Shown here one piece after another: positions 34,462 to 45,368 of a DNA stretch of 64,000 bases; the stretch's first letter is position 1; each line of letters begins with the position of its first letter. Origin of the DNA: Bullera alba. Taxonomy: Eukaryota; Basidiomycota; Tremellomycetes; Tremellales; Bulleraceae. The position numbers were made by a program, and so were the translations under genes. The stretch spans positions 1,680,523 through 1,744,522 of the forward strand of contig BCIX01000005.1 of NCBI GenBank assembly GCA_001600095.1. The letters are read 5' to 3'. A model generated the notes under the pieces. It was not told the origin of the DNA. It searched no databases and was given only the letters and a program-made list of their open reading frames with translations.

Positions 34462-34743
34462 CATTCGCCCTCATTCGCCCCAGTCGATCCATTATCAGGA
34501 ACTCGAGACGCCCTGACGCCCTGCTTTAGCCTGCTAAGGCCTGCTATGCACAGCGCATCGGAGCGCGATGATTCAAGGCCCAGAACCCGGTGACGGACCT
34601 AAGTAGCTCTTCAGCAGAGTCAAATAGAGTCAAACTCGATCTACAACTCCGTTGCTAGCGTCCTTGTACCTCATTTCCGGAAACGACGGAGTGTTTTAGT
34701 GCGAGTTTGGATCTTTGCTTGGCGCTAGATGCTGCTAGATGTA
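34462..34743 (+). repeat. cluster of 10-bp-offset micro-duplications
   Basis: CATTCGCCC is at 34462 and 34472. GCCTGCTA is at 34529 and 34539. AGAGTCAAA is at 34616 and 34626. GCTAGATG is at 34724 and 34734. A GACGCCCT pair near 34507 has an offset of 8 instead of 10. Confidence 0.8.
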
Positions 34744-34971
34744 ACCCGACGACCCGGTCCTTACTCCTTAGCGACCGGTTAACTTGGGGTTCGATGTAGC
34801 ATCTAGCTAGCGATGAGCAGATGTCGGAAGGTAGTCACTGCTGGTATGGAGGTCAGGAAGGGTACATAAAGGATCGAGGTCGATCCATGTCATCGACAGT
34901 TTCTGCATCACTTCCTCTCAACACTCCCAGTCAAAACATCTACTCTATACACTCCCAACACAATCACCACC

Positions 34972-35690
34972 ATGCTCTCTACACTCCTCGTCCTGTTCTG
35001 CGCGCTTAACGCCGTCATCGCCTCACCCATCGTCACGGAGCGAGCCGTCTCCGCCACCTGCCCAAGGTACACCATCATCAACACCCGAGGTACGGGTGAA
35101 CCCCAAGGCGAGTCATCCGGCTTCACGACCATCAACTCGCGAATCAGAGCCCAGTTGTCCGGTGGTACCGTCTACAACACCGTCTACGCCGCTGGCTTCA
35201 GCCAAAACTCAGCAGCTGGCACTACCGACATTGTCAACAAGGTCCAATCCACCCTTCGATCCGACCCAACTCACTGCTTCTACCTCGAGGGTTACTCCCA
35301 AGGTGCCGCTGCGACCGTTAATGCCCTAGAGAGACTCACCGGTGCTTCCTTTACCGCCGTCAAGGGTGTCTTCCTCATCGGCAACCCAGAGCACAGAGCC
35401 GGTCTCGCTTGCAACAAGGACATCAACGGCGGTACCACCACTCTCAACGTCAACGGTCTATCCGCCTTTGCCGGTGGTATCCCCGCCAACTGGGTATCCA
35501 AGACTCTCGACGTCTGCAACTTTGTGAGTAAACGACTTTGCCATTATCACGTGAGCTGACCAATGTCTAGGGTGATGGTGTCTGTGACACCACCAACGGC
35601 CGAGGCATCAACGCTGCTCACCTCGCCTACCCCCGAAGCACCGGGTCCCAGAACCAAGGTGTCAACTTCGCCCTCCAAGTTCTCGCCTAG
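34972..35690 (+). CDS. Secreted cutinase
   Basis: Exons 34972-35523 and 35571-35690 give 223 aa, the usual size for the family. The signal peptide is MLSTLLVLFCALNAVIAS. The serine hydrolase elbow is EGYSQGAAA, and the C-terminal block GDGVCDTTNGRGINAAHLAY supplies the catalytic Asp and His and a conserved disulfide. An early TIINTRGTGEPQG gives the oxyanion region. Cutinases (CE5) hydrolyse the polyester cutin and short-chain esters outside the cell. The 47-bp intron separates the Ser-bearing part from the Asp/His-bearing part. A secreted polyester hydrolase suggests contact with plant surfaces or lipid films (inference). Confidence 0.93.
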
Positions 35691-37026
35691 ATGGTCAGAC
35701 TTTCTGGAGAAAATCGCCTAATGGAAGCGAAGGGATTCAGGATGAGAGGATGAATATGTGCATAGAACTTACGTACGACGATGCATCCGGTGATGACATC
35801 GCTGCTTTCTGCGATGCGAAAGTGATTATGCTTTAGATGTGTAGTTGATAGTTTGCCGATATCGAACGACTTTCGTCAGGTGGTCGAGCAGGTTCAGCCT
35901 TGATCGAGTACTGCCTGCGCGTCTTGACGATGAGGTACTTGGTATCACGTGGGAAATGGTACCAGGTTTGACGATCGAGTAGATATGCGTTCGGCACTAC
36001 TGCGTACCTCAGACTGTGGAGTCAGCTATGCCCTTGAGACGACTCACTCACTCTCAGTACCGGCACTCCTACAGCTCAAGGACAGCCAAGATTCCCTTCA
36101 GCTTGCTCTCTCTCTCCTGAGTGACCATTCTCGTTGTTTCCTCGTCTCGTCATCCTCGTCTCGGCATCGTTCCCTCGACGCCTCCTTGGTCATCTCCAGT
36201 ATCCATTGAAGGATCGGATAGGTGTGGATGACGCCAAAGTGGACCAGAACCGCCGTTGCCGCTGTAGCTATGTCGAAGTTTAACGAAGGATGTTGATCGG
36301 AGCTTCGGGCTCATTCTGCTGGTGAACGATCTAAGCCGTTGAGCTGGGAGATAGCGGGAGCGTCAGCTGACTGAGTGTTCTGTGGTCATATAGTCTGATG
36401 TCCCATCAGTGCAAGACCCGCAGTACAGAATCTCATAGGCCGAGCTTGAAGGTGGCATCCAGATTCAAAGTCATCGAAAACCAACGCGGTCAACGTCTCC
36501 TCCGTGCAAGTTTCCACGGTGCAGCCTGCGTTTCTCGCTCTCTCCCGTCTGCTATACGTTCAAGAAATGAAGCAAATTTCGCTGCCTCCTCCTCACTCTC
36601 CCTCTTTCACTGATCTATAGAGATGATGATTGCGTAACAAAGTGTGAAGGGTGTACCGGGGACCGATGGGAATCTGATGCGAGGCGATCTCAAAGCCAAG
36701 TTCCTCATAGCGTCGCTGGGATGGGAAGGTAGACTTATGCAGGCGGTACTTTGCGCTTCGAACCCAGCACAGTCGTAGCCAATCCATGTAGATGTAGGAT
36801 GAGGTACTGTTGAGGAAACTCATGCGAAGTCCGAGGTTGACATGTTGACAGAAGGTCGATAGGCGTTGAGAAATTCTCTGCGAACTGCCTAGTCTGAATG
36901 CATCGTGAGTACGGTAAGCAAGTCAGACACACTGCCAAACACCCGCCACGTGGTTCACTCACTACCAATTGATTCCGTTGACAGATCTCTCATATCGCCG
37001 AGCTTCCCCTTGATGATCTTTACACC
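35691..37026. other. 1.3 kb intergenic
   Basis: No gene is supported. The right part is the promoter of the TPR gene; it holds AATTGATTCCG (36967-36977), one mismatch from the dispersed word. Confidence 0.5.
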
Positions 37027-38742
37027 ATGTCCACATCCAGCTCTTCCAGCCTGGCCAGACCAGCTCCGGAAGGCAACTACCCATACGACCTCGGTACCTA
37101 CTCATTGCCGATCGCGACCAACTCACCCGAAGCACAGATCTGGTTCGATCGAGGACTCAACTGGTCCTATGCGTTTCACCACGAAGAAGCCGAGCGGTGT
37201 TTCCGCTACGCCCTCGCCTGCGATGATACATGCGCTATGGCATATTGGGGTGTCGCATACGCCGGGGGGCCGAACTACAACAAGGCGTGGGAGCGATTCG
37301 ACGAGGATGACCTGAGACGATCGCTGCAAAAGTGTCATCTTGCCGTGACCAAATCTCAAGAGTACGCTACTACGCCATTGGAATCCGCTCTTGCCAACGC
37401 TCTAGCTACGAGATTCCCCTCAAATCGGGAAGGAGACTACAAGGAGTGGAACTTGCGCTTTGCAGATGCGATGAAGGACGTCCACGACGAATTCAACTCG
37501 AATCTCGATGTCAACGCCATTTACGCCGATTCAATGATGGCCCTCGCCCCGTGGGAACTGTGGGACCTTCAGACGGGCAAACCTAGAGAGGATTCCAGGA
37601 CTTTGACGATCAAATCCGTTCTCGAACATTCATTCACACTTCCTGGCGCATTCACACATCCCGGTCTACTCCACTTCTACATTCACCTGATGGAACTCTC
37701 GCCCTCACCGGAAACGGCCCTACCCGCAGCAGACCGCTTGAGAGGTCTGGTACCCGATGGCGGTCACCTGAACCACATGCCTGGCCATCTCGACCTGCTT
37801 ATCGGCGACTATCGACGCGCAATCTCATCCAACCTCGATGCGATACGTGGAGATGAGAAGTACATGAGGACTACATGCGACAACGACTTTTACACCTTTT
37901 ATCGCCTGCACGACTACACCTTTCCAATCTACGCTGGGATGTTCAATGGGCAGTACAAGGTGGCAATAGAAACTGTGGAGAGGATGGAGGAATCGCTCAC
38001 GGATGAGTTTCTACGGACGCCGAGCCCGCCTATGATCGATTGGATGGAGGGATTCAAGTCGTTTCGAGTACACGTTTACGTCCGGTTCGGCAAATGGAAA
38101 GAGATACTCGATCTACCATTCCCCTCCGATCGAGCATTCTACGCTGTCACCACAACGATGCTCCACTACGCTAGGGGTTTAGCCTACTCTGTCCTTGGCG
38201 ATGTCGATTCAGCTCTTCACGAACAAGCTCTCTTCCGAGAATCCGTCCCCACAATCCCTTCTTCCCGGTTCGAGTTTCCCAATACCTGGCAGGACATTCT
38301 CGCCATCGCCGACGCCATGCTCACCGGCGAGATCGAGTATCGCCGCGGCAACTACAATCTCGCTTTCGACAAACTCCGCGAGTCGATCAAACTGTCCGAC
38401 AATCTCATCTACGCCGAGCCTTGGGGATGGCTACAACCCCCTCGGCATGCCTATGCCGCGCTACAGCTCGAACAGGGGAATGTGGAGGCGGCTGCAAAGA
38501 CCTATGCGGAGGATCTGGGATTCGACGACGCTCTACCCCGCGCGGTTCGACATCCGAACAACGTATGGGCGCTGCATGGATACCACGAATGTCTAGTCAA
38601 ACTCGGTCGGACAAGCGAAGCGAAGATCATTGCCCCTCAACTCACACTCGCTCTCGCCATCGCCGACGTCTCTATCGAATCCTCCTGCTTCTGCCGACGG
38701 ACCAAGCCGGCTGGCAATGCGACACTGTGCTGTGCAACATGA
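37027..38742 (+). CDS. Tetratricopeptide-repeat protein of unknown function
   Basis: A single exon of 571 aa. The helical-repeat character is clear: FDRGLNWSYAFHHEEAERCF, then ALACDDTCAMAYWGVAYAGG, MYxAGM-like segments, and late repeats YRRGNYNLAFDKLRESI and YAALQLEQGNVEAAAKTYAE. A central histidine-rich signature (HFYIHLMELSP, then GHLNHMPGHLDLLIGDYRRA) is typical of a conserved family of TPR proteins shared by bacteria and fungi whose function is not established; the clustered histidines might bind metal (inference). The C-terminal tail has an SSCFCRR cysteine motif. No signal peptide. It sits in the oxidoreductase-rich block without an obvious partner. Confidence 0.85.
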   Translation: MSTSSSSSLARPAPEGNYPYDLGTYSLPIATNSPEAQIWFDRGLNWSYAFHHEEAERCFRYALACDDTCAMAYWGVAYAGGPNYNKAWERFDEDDLRRSLQKCHLAVTKSQEYATTPLESALANALATRFPSNREGDYKEWNLRFADAMKDVHDEFNSNLDVNAIYADSMMALAPWELWDLQTGKPREDSRTLTIKSVLEHSFTLPGAFTHPGLLHFYIHLMELSPSPETALPAADRLRGLVPDGGHLNHMPGHLDLLIGDYRRAISSNLDAIRGDEKYMRTTCDNDFYTFYRLHDYTFPIYAGMFNGQYKVAIETVERMEESLTDEFLRTPSPPMIDWMEGFKSFRVHVYVRFGKWKEILDLPFPSDRAFYAVTTTMLHYARGLAYSVLGDVDSALHEQALFRESVPTIPSSRFEFPNTWQDILAIADAMLTGEIEYRRGNYNLAFDKLRESIKLSDNLIYAEPWGWLQPPRHAYAALQLEQGNVEAAAKTYAEDLGFDDALPRAVRHPNNVWALHGYHECLVKLGRTSEAKIIAPQLTLALAIADVSIESSCFCRRTKPAGNATLCCAT

Positions 38743-39413
38743 GATCATATTGGAGACATGAGGAGACGTGAGGATGCGAGCTGCTTAGGATGGACTGGAT
38801 TGGAGGACAAAGCCTATCGCCGGTCCGCCATCTGCTATCTATATTTGGCAGCCATGCACGTAATCTGTCTATCAGGTGCACTTGGAATGACGATCCGGCG
38901 TCATCTACTCAGAGAGAGCGCGTGCGATGATAAACGTAGCCATCGGCTTTAGCCCGAAGCTGAGTCATGGGCGGTGCTTCCTCGTCAGACACTACTGATC
39001 TTATGCTTGTCGATAAAGATAGTCTGCTTGTGTGCTCAGCCATTTTGTTGCTTGTGCTCCTCCGCCATGCGTTGACGCTCGCATGGGTGCTCGACTCGAG
39101 ACTTCCGTGCTCGCTAATCGGCCGTCGGTGAGCTGGTGCAGGGGGCGAACCGCTCATATCCGATTGCCAAATCTTTCGTCGGAAAAATGTCCGAACGAGG
39201 ATGACCTTGTCTCACGTCATCCATATGCTTGATCACGGCTGATGTGCGCCATGTCGAGTGTATCTATGGTACACGTATTGCATTCACACTGTGAGCATCG
39301 CACGCAGGCAGCAGGCCGCCGAGGTATAATGCATGGATGCGTGCGAGGATGACAGAGCCAAAGTATACGCTGAAAGCAGTCCATCGCCTGATCCTTCATA
39401 GATCACACCCAAC
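38743..39413. other. intergenic, TPR/FMO
   Basis: No gene is seen. Just after the TPR stop there is a 10-bp tandem duplication, GGAGACATGA/GGAGACGTGA (38752-38771). The rest is presumably the promoter of the monooxygenase at 39414. Confidence 0.5.
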
Positions 39414-41261
39414 ATGAGCTCGGAACCCGACTACTCCTTCCACCACTTCTCGGCACCGATCAAGCGAGTGGCAGTGATAGGTGCTGGACCATCAGGATGC
39501 CCGGCCGCCAAACATCTTTTGGATCAAGGACTCGAAGTGAGGGTATTCGAACGACAGAGCAGATCTGGAGGCGTATGGAATTGGCAGGAATACAAGGGTC
39601 TACCTCCGACTATACCCTCGCCCCCGCCATCCAAAGGAGCGTTCGAGCCGGTCTTGTCCAGCAGGAATCCGGATCAGACGATAGATGAGAAGGAGAAATG
39701 GAAGTTTTGTCCACCAAATCCGTGCTACTGGAACCTCGAGAACAATGTCCCGGTGCCAACTATGGAAGTGAGTGATTGTGAGATCGATGCCACGTGGATT
39801 TTGTGCTGACTTGTCCAGTTCAAAGACTTTCCCTACCCACCAGGCACCCCCAACCATGTTCCACATTCGACTTTTGCCGACTATGTCCATCGCTACAGTG
39901 CAGCTACGGGAGTCGACGCCATCACCATTTACAACACCCGAGTCGAGAACGTGAGAAAGGTCGGCACGGAGTACGTGATCACTCTGCGGAAACTAGAGCC
40001 TCAGGGAGCGAAATTGCAACTGAAGGAGACGATCTGGCATGAGGTGAGTAGTCTCACTTACGAGCTGGTCTCGTCATTAGCTGAAGTCGTCAGAACTTCG
40101 ACGCTGTTGTCGTTGCTACAGGACATTACAATGCCCCTCTCATACCGAGACTCGACGGCTTAGAAGCGTGGTCCGCTCGTTGGCCAGAGAACATAGCTCA
40201 TTCTCAAGCCTATCGACGACCCGAGGACTTCACCAACAAGGTAGGTTCCTCCTCAAACCCACAGTCCTGACCCATCTACAGAACGTGGTCATTGTTGGGG
40301 CTGGCACAAGCGGAGTTGACATTGCTCGAGATATCGCCTCTACCGCTCGAAACGTCTACATGGTGGGCAAGAACCGATTGACTGGACCCGATGATTACAA
40401 GAAGTTCCGAAACTTTCAGCGATTCCTGGTGCCCAAGACAGCGTTATCGGTGCCCGAGATCAAGACCTTCAGGCCACCATCGAGCGGTTCTCAGGGCATA
40501 GAAGCAGGCGAGATCGAGTTGACGGATGGCCGAGTCCTTACGGATATCCACGAGATCATCTTCGCTACAGGGTAGGTCAACCTTCGCTCAATCCGGTTCA
40601 AGGCTGACTATCGCCTAGATACCAATACTCGTTCCCTTTCCTGCCCGATTATCATCGAGATCCCACACCATTTTCCACCCACTCCATCTCCGACTCCCTC
40701 TCCCGACCTGAACCCCTCGTGACCGACGGCAAAGGCGTACTGAACGTATACCGCGACTCGTTCTACATTCCCGATCCAACACTGGCTTTCGTCGGTTTGA
40801 GCATCAACACTGCTGCTTTTTCATTCTTCGAATACCAATCCATCGCCATAGCCAGGGTATTTGGTGGTAAAGCGAGATTGCCAAACAAGTTCCGTCGACG
40901 AGAGGCCTACCGACAGATGGTGCATCAAAAGGGAGAAGGAAGGGACAGTCACTTGATGGGCAAAGAGAACGAGAGACGCTTCGTCAAGGAGACGGTGGCT
41001 TGGTTGAACGAGGAGGCTCCAATCTTCGGAGCGAGTCTGGTCGAAGGGCACACCGAAGAATGGCTGGCTCACTCCGACAAGACGATGAGCAACTTCTTTG
41101 CGAGATATGGTATCTCGGCAGAAGTCATGCAGGAGATTCAGGAATCCACAGCTAGGATCTTGGCTGATAAAGGGGAAGCACCACTAGAGATCGCAGAGAC
41201 GATCGCGGAGACGGCTGTAGGGACTGGACCGCTGGTCACAGCAAGGCCGATTGCGACTTAG
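39414..41261 (+). CDS. FMO-type flavin monooxygenase
   Basis: Exons 39414-39767, 39819-40043, 40094-40240, 40282-40571, 40619-41261 give 552 aa. Motifs in order are GAGPSG (FAD), RSGGVWNW, VVVATGHYNAP (the ATG motif), the AHSQAYR linker and GAGTSGVDIARDI for NADP, and a second IIFATGYQY motif at an exon join. This is the class B FMO layout; the enzyme uses NADPH and O2 to oxidise soft N or S nucleophiles, or carbonyls. The long C-terminal helical extension is common in fungal members. It is the second class B monooxygenase in the window, about 9 kb from the Baeyer-Villiger-type one, and is convergent with the FRM2-like gene. Substrate unknown. Confidence 0.88.
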
Positions 41262-41418
41262 ACACCACATAGATGTGAGATGAGATGTACTGCTTCGACA
41301 ATAGCCAAAGTCTCATACGCATAGCACCAGCTATCCGATAGCTCCTTGACCCAAGTCCTTTGAAGCAAAAGACAAGACGTTGACAATGACAATGCTGCAT
41401 GTTCAATGTCTCCTGTAT

Positions 41419-42253
41419 CTAGCGCAAGATCTTGAAGCGCTCCTCAATAGGCTGATACGTCTTCTCCTGCCAACCGCCTGGGGGACCTGTTGGCTTACCA
41501 AAGGGCAGCAAAGCGGTAGACTGAGCGGTCCAAAGTCATTAGTCTTCAATCTCAGAGGATCACGAGTAACTCACCCTCCATGTCTTGGGAGCCCCTAGAG
41601 CGGTCTGGATGACCGTCTCGATCTCCTGACTGACTTGTCCATAGTGCTGCAGTTAGCTCTAGCTCGGCTTAAGTCGACTCACTTGCAAGTTTGCTCCCAG
41701 ACCTTCAGTACGTAGTGCCGTCCACACGACATGCTGCAGGATACCAGCGGAGTTGCTAGCCCACACTCGAAACGCCTGGAATATCAACAACTGCCTCCTG
41801 ACCTCGACCCACCTCTTTCAACGAAGGCGTCCTATTTGCGAATTCCTCTACTACGGCATCGTCATCGAAGAAGACAATAGTGCCATATCCGGCCTTGAAG
41901 GAGGAGTTGAATCGCTCTCTATTCCGTTCTATCCGGGAGGCTACTCGAGTCAGCTATTGTAACCTGGCAAGATGGAGACTCACCATCGCCATCTAAGGTC
42001 TCCTTGTACTTTTCGAAAATGGCATCCCACAGCTGTGCATGCTTCTCACCCAGAACAAAGACGACTCGGCCAGTTTGAGAATTGAAAGGTGTGGGTGTAT
42101 GCTTTACGGCCCGGGAAATGATATCCTTCACGACATCCTCCTTCACGTCGATCTCTTTCGAGAGGGCGTAATATGACCGACGGGCCTGCAGAGTATCAGA
42201 TCACGCGGTTACTGTCGGGTACATACCTCGATATCGTCCAGGAAAGTGCTCAT
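41419..42253 (-). CDS. FRM2: FRM2/HBN1-like nitroreductase family protein
   Basis: Six exons: 42253-42227, 42185-41984, 41940-41813, 41775-41683, 41646-41575, 41520-41419, giving 207 aa. The first exon is only 27 bp (MSTFLDDIE), followed by ARRSYYALSKE, the FMN-phosphate site of this family. Other signatures are HTPTPFNSQTGRVV, the SNSAGILQHVVWTAL helix, GLGANLQHY and the C-terminal LPFGKPTGPPG. A 37-bp intron (41812-41776) has to be removed to join RTPSLKE to AFRVWAS; reading through gives an early stop. Yeast Frm2 and Hbn1 act in lipid signalling and oxidative-stress responses and reduce nitro compounds. It is divergent from the flavin monooxygenase at 42616 with 362 bp between the starts. 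Confidence 0.88.
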
Positions 42254-42615
42254 CTGACCGGCTTGTGCTGTTGATGGAGTGCGAATGCGCATCGTGCCTC
42301 GAGCTCCCGACTTTCGACAACTCTCCGTAGGTACTTGGTGGTAAGGTAAGCATCTGCAATCCTCCTGCCAATCGTGCCAAATAGCGTGCCCCGGAACAGC
42401 CCCGACCTACTGGAAATTCTCCGGTCGCTTATCAATCCGAGAGATAACAGCTTATCACGCCATCATCTTCGGACTTGTCCGGAAAGGCGACTGGTTGCGT
42501 GCTATGAGCCCGAGTACCCCGTCGGCCGGAAACTCTGGCAGGAGTATAAGTTGACAAGTAAGAGGTCAATGAGAAGAGAAGCCTCTACCAAACATCAGCA
42601 AAGACATCCACCAAA
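42254..42615. promoter_or_regulatory. divergent promoter, nitroreductase / LLM monooxygenase
   Basis: Only 362 bp separate the two start codons, so both promoters must overlap here. No known operator is recognised. Confidence 0.5.
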
Positions 42616-43710
42616 ATGCCCGTCGAGTTCATCAGCGCTACCTTCGCCAACGCCTCCACTGAGCTGGCTCCTCAACCAGGTTCCCCCGTCGACCCCGATT
42701 TCCTGGTCCGATACGCCCGAAGTCTCGACGACTATGACTACAACTACACCCTGTGCCCATACCACTCGGGCCACTTTGACCCATTCACCGTCGGAGCGAC
42801 TATCCTCTCGGTCACCAAGAAGCTCAGTATCATCATCGCCCTTCGACCAAACACCATGTTCCCCACTGTTGCCGCAAAGCAGCTCGCTACGCTCAACCAG
42901 CTCGGTCGAGGTCGAGTAGTGGTCCACTTTATCGCCGGCGGAGACGACAAGGAGCAAGCCCGAGAGGGTGATTTCCTCTCCAAAGACGAACGATACGCTC
43001 GACAGGAAGAGTACATCAAGATTCTCCGACGAGCCTGGAGCTCTTCCGCCCCGTTCGACTGGGACGGTAAATACTACAAGTTCAAGGACTTCTCCAACTA
43101 CGTTCAGCCAGTATCGCCCATCCTCGTCTCCGTTGGTGGTTCATCTGCCGAAGCGTATCGAATCGGAGGAGAATTGGCCGACATCTTTGGACTATGGGGA
43201 GAGCCACTCAAGGAGACCAAGGAGCAGATCGACCGAGTTTACGCCGCCGCCGAGGCCGCTGGAAGGACGGATAGACCAAGGATCTGGGTTACATTCAGGC
43301 CGATCTTGGCGGAGACGGAGGAGTTGGCTTGGGAGAAGGCTCACCGAACGCTGGATCTGCTCAAAGCCAACACACCAAAGGGAGTCGGTATGATGTTCAC
43401 CCCGGTCACCAACGGAACCTCTACCGGTCCTCAAAACGTCGGTTCTCAACGATTGCTCGCCATCGCCGCCCGTGGAGAGGTTCAAGACCGAGCTCTTTGG
43501 TACCCGACCGTTACAGCGACTGGAGCTAGAGGAGCCTCTACCGCCTTGGTTGGATCTCCACAGACCATCATCGACTCTATCGTCGACTACGTCGACCTTG
43601 GTGCCGACTTGATCTCGATCAGAGGATACGACAACTTCAACGACGCTGTCGACTATGGTAGATACATCATTCCGGGAGTCAGAAAGGTGTTCAGCGAGCG
43701 GGCCCAGTAG
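42616..43710 (+). CDS. LLM-class (SsuD-like) flavin-dependent monooxygenase
   Basis: A single exon of 364 aa. The fold is the bacterial-luciferase-like barrel: an N-terminal EFISATF strand, ILSVTKKLSIIIALRPN, QLGRGRVVVHFIAGGDDKEQ, YARQEEYIKILRRAW with the WDGKYY element, and SVGGSSAEAYRIGGELADIF. This set matches alkanesulfonate monooxygenase (SsuD) relatives. Such enzymes use FMNH2 supplied by a separate reductase to split C-S bonds, releasing sulfite and an aldehyde. The neighbouring divergent FRM2-like flavoprotein is a possible FMN reductase partner (inference). Coding by one uninterrupted exon in an intron-rich genome, and the bacterial look of the family, would fit ancient horizontal acquisition, but homologues are also widespread in fungi. 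Confidence 0.9.
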   Translation: MPVEFISATFANASTELAPQPGSPVDPDFLVRYARSLDDYDYNYTLCPYHSGHFDPFTVGATILSVTKKLSIIIALRPNTMFPTVAAKQLATLNQLGRGRVVVHFIAGGDDKEQAREGDFLSKDERYARQEEYIKILRRAWSSSAPFDWDGKYYKFKDFSNYVQPVSPILVSVGGSSAEAYRIGGELADIFGLWGEPLKETKEQIDRVYAAAEAAGRTDRPRIWVTFRPILAETEELAWEKAHRTLDLLKANTPKGVGMMFTPVTNGTSTGPQNVGSQRLLAIAARGEVQDRALWYPTVTATGARGASTALVGSPQTIIDSIVDYVDLGADLISIRGYDNFNDAVDYGRYIIPGVRKVFSERAQ

Positions 43711-44125
43711 ATTCTATAGAATGCATACCTTTCCTGCTTGCTTTGAATACCGACGATACAATCACTTGTCCGAAAGATCACGCATCGGTCACTTACCGAC
43801 CGGCTTCGAGATCTTCGACGTCTCTGAGCCTCTGAGGAGCATGCCGAGCACTTAGATCATACTTGTCCTGTGATACTTCCTTGATACCAAAGTTACGCCT
43901 CTCGACCGAAGCTAGAGCTTGAAGGTATAGTCTTGTGCAGTCAGTGACAAAGTCGTAAGTGGATCAGGAACATCCGAACTTCCGAAGTCAACACCCAGTC
44001 ATACTCGTCTCCTCCACTGGCGAGACTGGTCACGGTCATGGGTCTCTACGTGGCCACGAATCATGCTGTACCTTGGAGAGTCGCTAGTGAGGATCGATCA
44101 GACTAACTATGCATGCTCTATATCT
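43711..44125. other. convergent intergenic
   Basis: About 415 bp between convergent genes; nothing beyond 3' UTRs is visible. Confidence 0.5.
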
Positions 44126-45368
44126 CTAAGCGGCACGTATCGATGGAGTATCAGCCAGTCGAGCAACTAGCTTATAACCTCCGGGGACGGTACCACGTCT
44201 CAACTCGTCCAATCCTTTCTCAATCCCAGCCAGCCCACCCTCCACAAACTGTACTCGAGCCGGGACTAGTGTTCCCTCTTCCAGCATAGATCCATAACTG
44301 TCGAGCAGGGCGTCAGAGAACTCGCGCTGAGCATAGAATGTTGTGGAGAAGGAGATTTTGAGTGTGTCGACTGCTCGAAGTGAGTCCTCGGCGTTCGGCG
44401 AAGCCTCGAACCCCGCCAGTGGCACGAGTTGAGCAGAGCGCTGTTGATCCTCGGTGGTGATGCCATTCGTGCGACGCCATGTTGACGATCCTTGCAGAAC
44501 GAGGTGACATAGTCCAGCCGTCGCTTTGCTGACATTATCTATCGCAATAGAGACCTACGAGTTAGCGATGTACCGAGACAGTCGACTCACATTATCGTCT
44601 GTTGCAGCCCTGATTGCTTCAATCATCTCCGTGGGCTCGGTCCACCGATTCAGTACCACATCCGCACCCAGCGATCGAACATAGTCGTGATTCCTGGGTG
44701 ATGCCGCGCAGATGACTTTATACCCTAGTTGATGGGCCAGCTGGACAAGGTACACCCCAGTGATCCCCGAGCCTCCCCAGATAAGCATCCAAGGGTCTTT
44801 TGTCGTCGGTCGTTTTGCGGAGAGACCGGTCAAGGGCAAGTCGAGAGCTCGAAAGAGGGTGACTCCAGCTGTGATGAGACCGGTGCCCAGAGTCGCGGCT
44901 TCGGCATCTCCTAGTCTATCCGGTGTTCGACCAAGGTGCGAGGCAGAGTGTACCGAGTACTCTTGGAATGCAGCAGTCGTATTCCGAGCCGAGTCTGCGC
45001 AGAACCACACCTACTCAAGTCAGCCCGCGGTCCCCGAATTTGCCTCATGAGGGACTCACTCGATCTCCAGACTTGAACCGAGTCACTCCATCTCCTACAC
45101 TGACCACGACACCTGATCCGTCTCTGCCCATAACCTTGGCTTCTGGACCGACATTGTATCGAAATGCAACTCCCTGCCAGTCGAAGGGATTGAGGGCAAC
45201 GTGGGTCGTATGCACCAGTACCTGTCCCGGTCCGAGTGTCGGTGTGGGATGTGTCTCTGCGATCTGCCAGGTAGATTGGCCGTGGGGTGCGAGTCGAGCT
45301 AGCAGTGCTCTATGATGAGCTTTCTGGCTGCCAAACAGGTCCACAGGTGCTGATAGTGCTAGAGTCAT
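44126..45368 (-). CDS. MDR-family (zinc-type-like) enoyl/quinone reductase
   Basis: Exons 45368-45060, 45010-44591, 44554-44126 give 385 aa. The N-terminal catalytic domain has VALNPFDWQGV, MGRDGSGVVVSVGDGV and FKSGDRV. The Rossmann domain has LIWGGSGITGVYLVQLAHQLGY and ICAASPRNHDYVRSLGADVV. These are typical of fungal ToxD-type trans-enoyl reductases and quinone oxidoreductases, which reduce activated C=C bonds with NADPH; the catalytic-zinc cysteines of true alcohol dehydrogenases are not seen. There is no polyketide synthase nearby to act as partner, so a stand-alone detoxification or catabolic role is more likely (inference). Confidence 0.87.

Larger units (their letters stand above)
33052..34971. 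other. 1.9 kb intergenic, rich in micro-duplications
   Basis: No intact gene. Frames near 33500-34140 are short and unsupported. From 34210 to 34745 the DNA is dominated by words repeated at a 10-bp offset. The last 100 bases form the 5' leader of the cutinase. Confidence 0.6.

Noticed and set aside
37027..38742. Horizontal transfer of the intron-less TPR gene
   Set aside because: Lack of introns alone is weak evidence, base composition is like that of its neighbours, and the family is also common in fungi.
44555..45010. Separate short reductase starting at the GTG of 45010
   Set aside because: The upstream exon 45368-45060 joins in frame and supplies the N-terminal catalytic domain of the MDR protein, so this is an internal exon.
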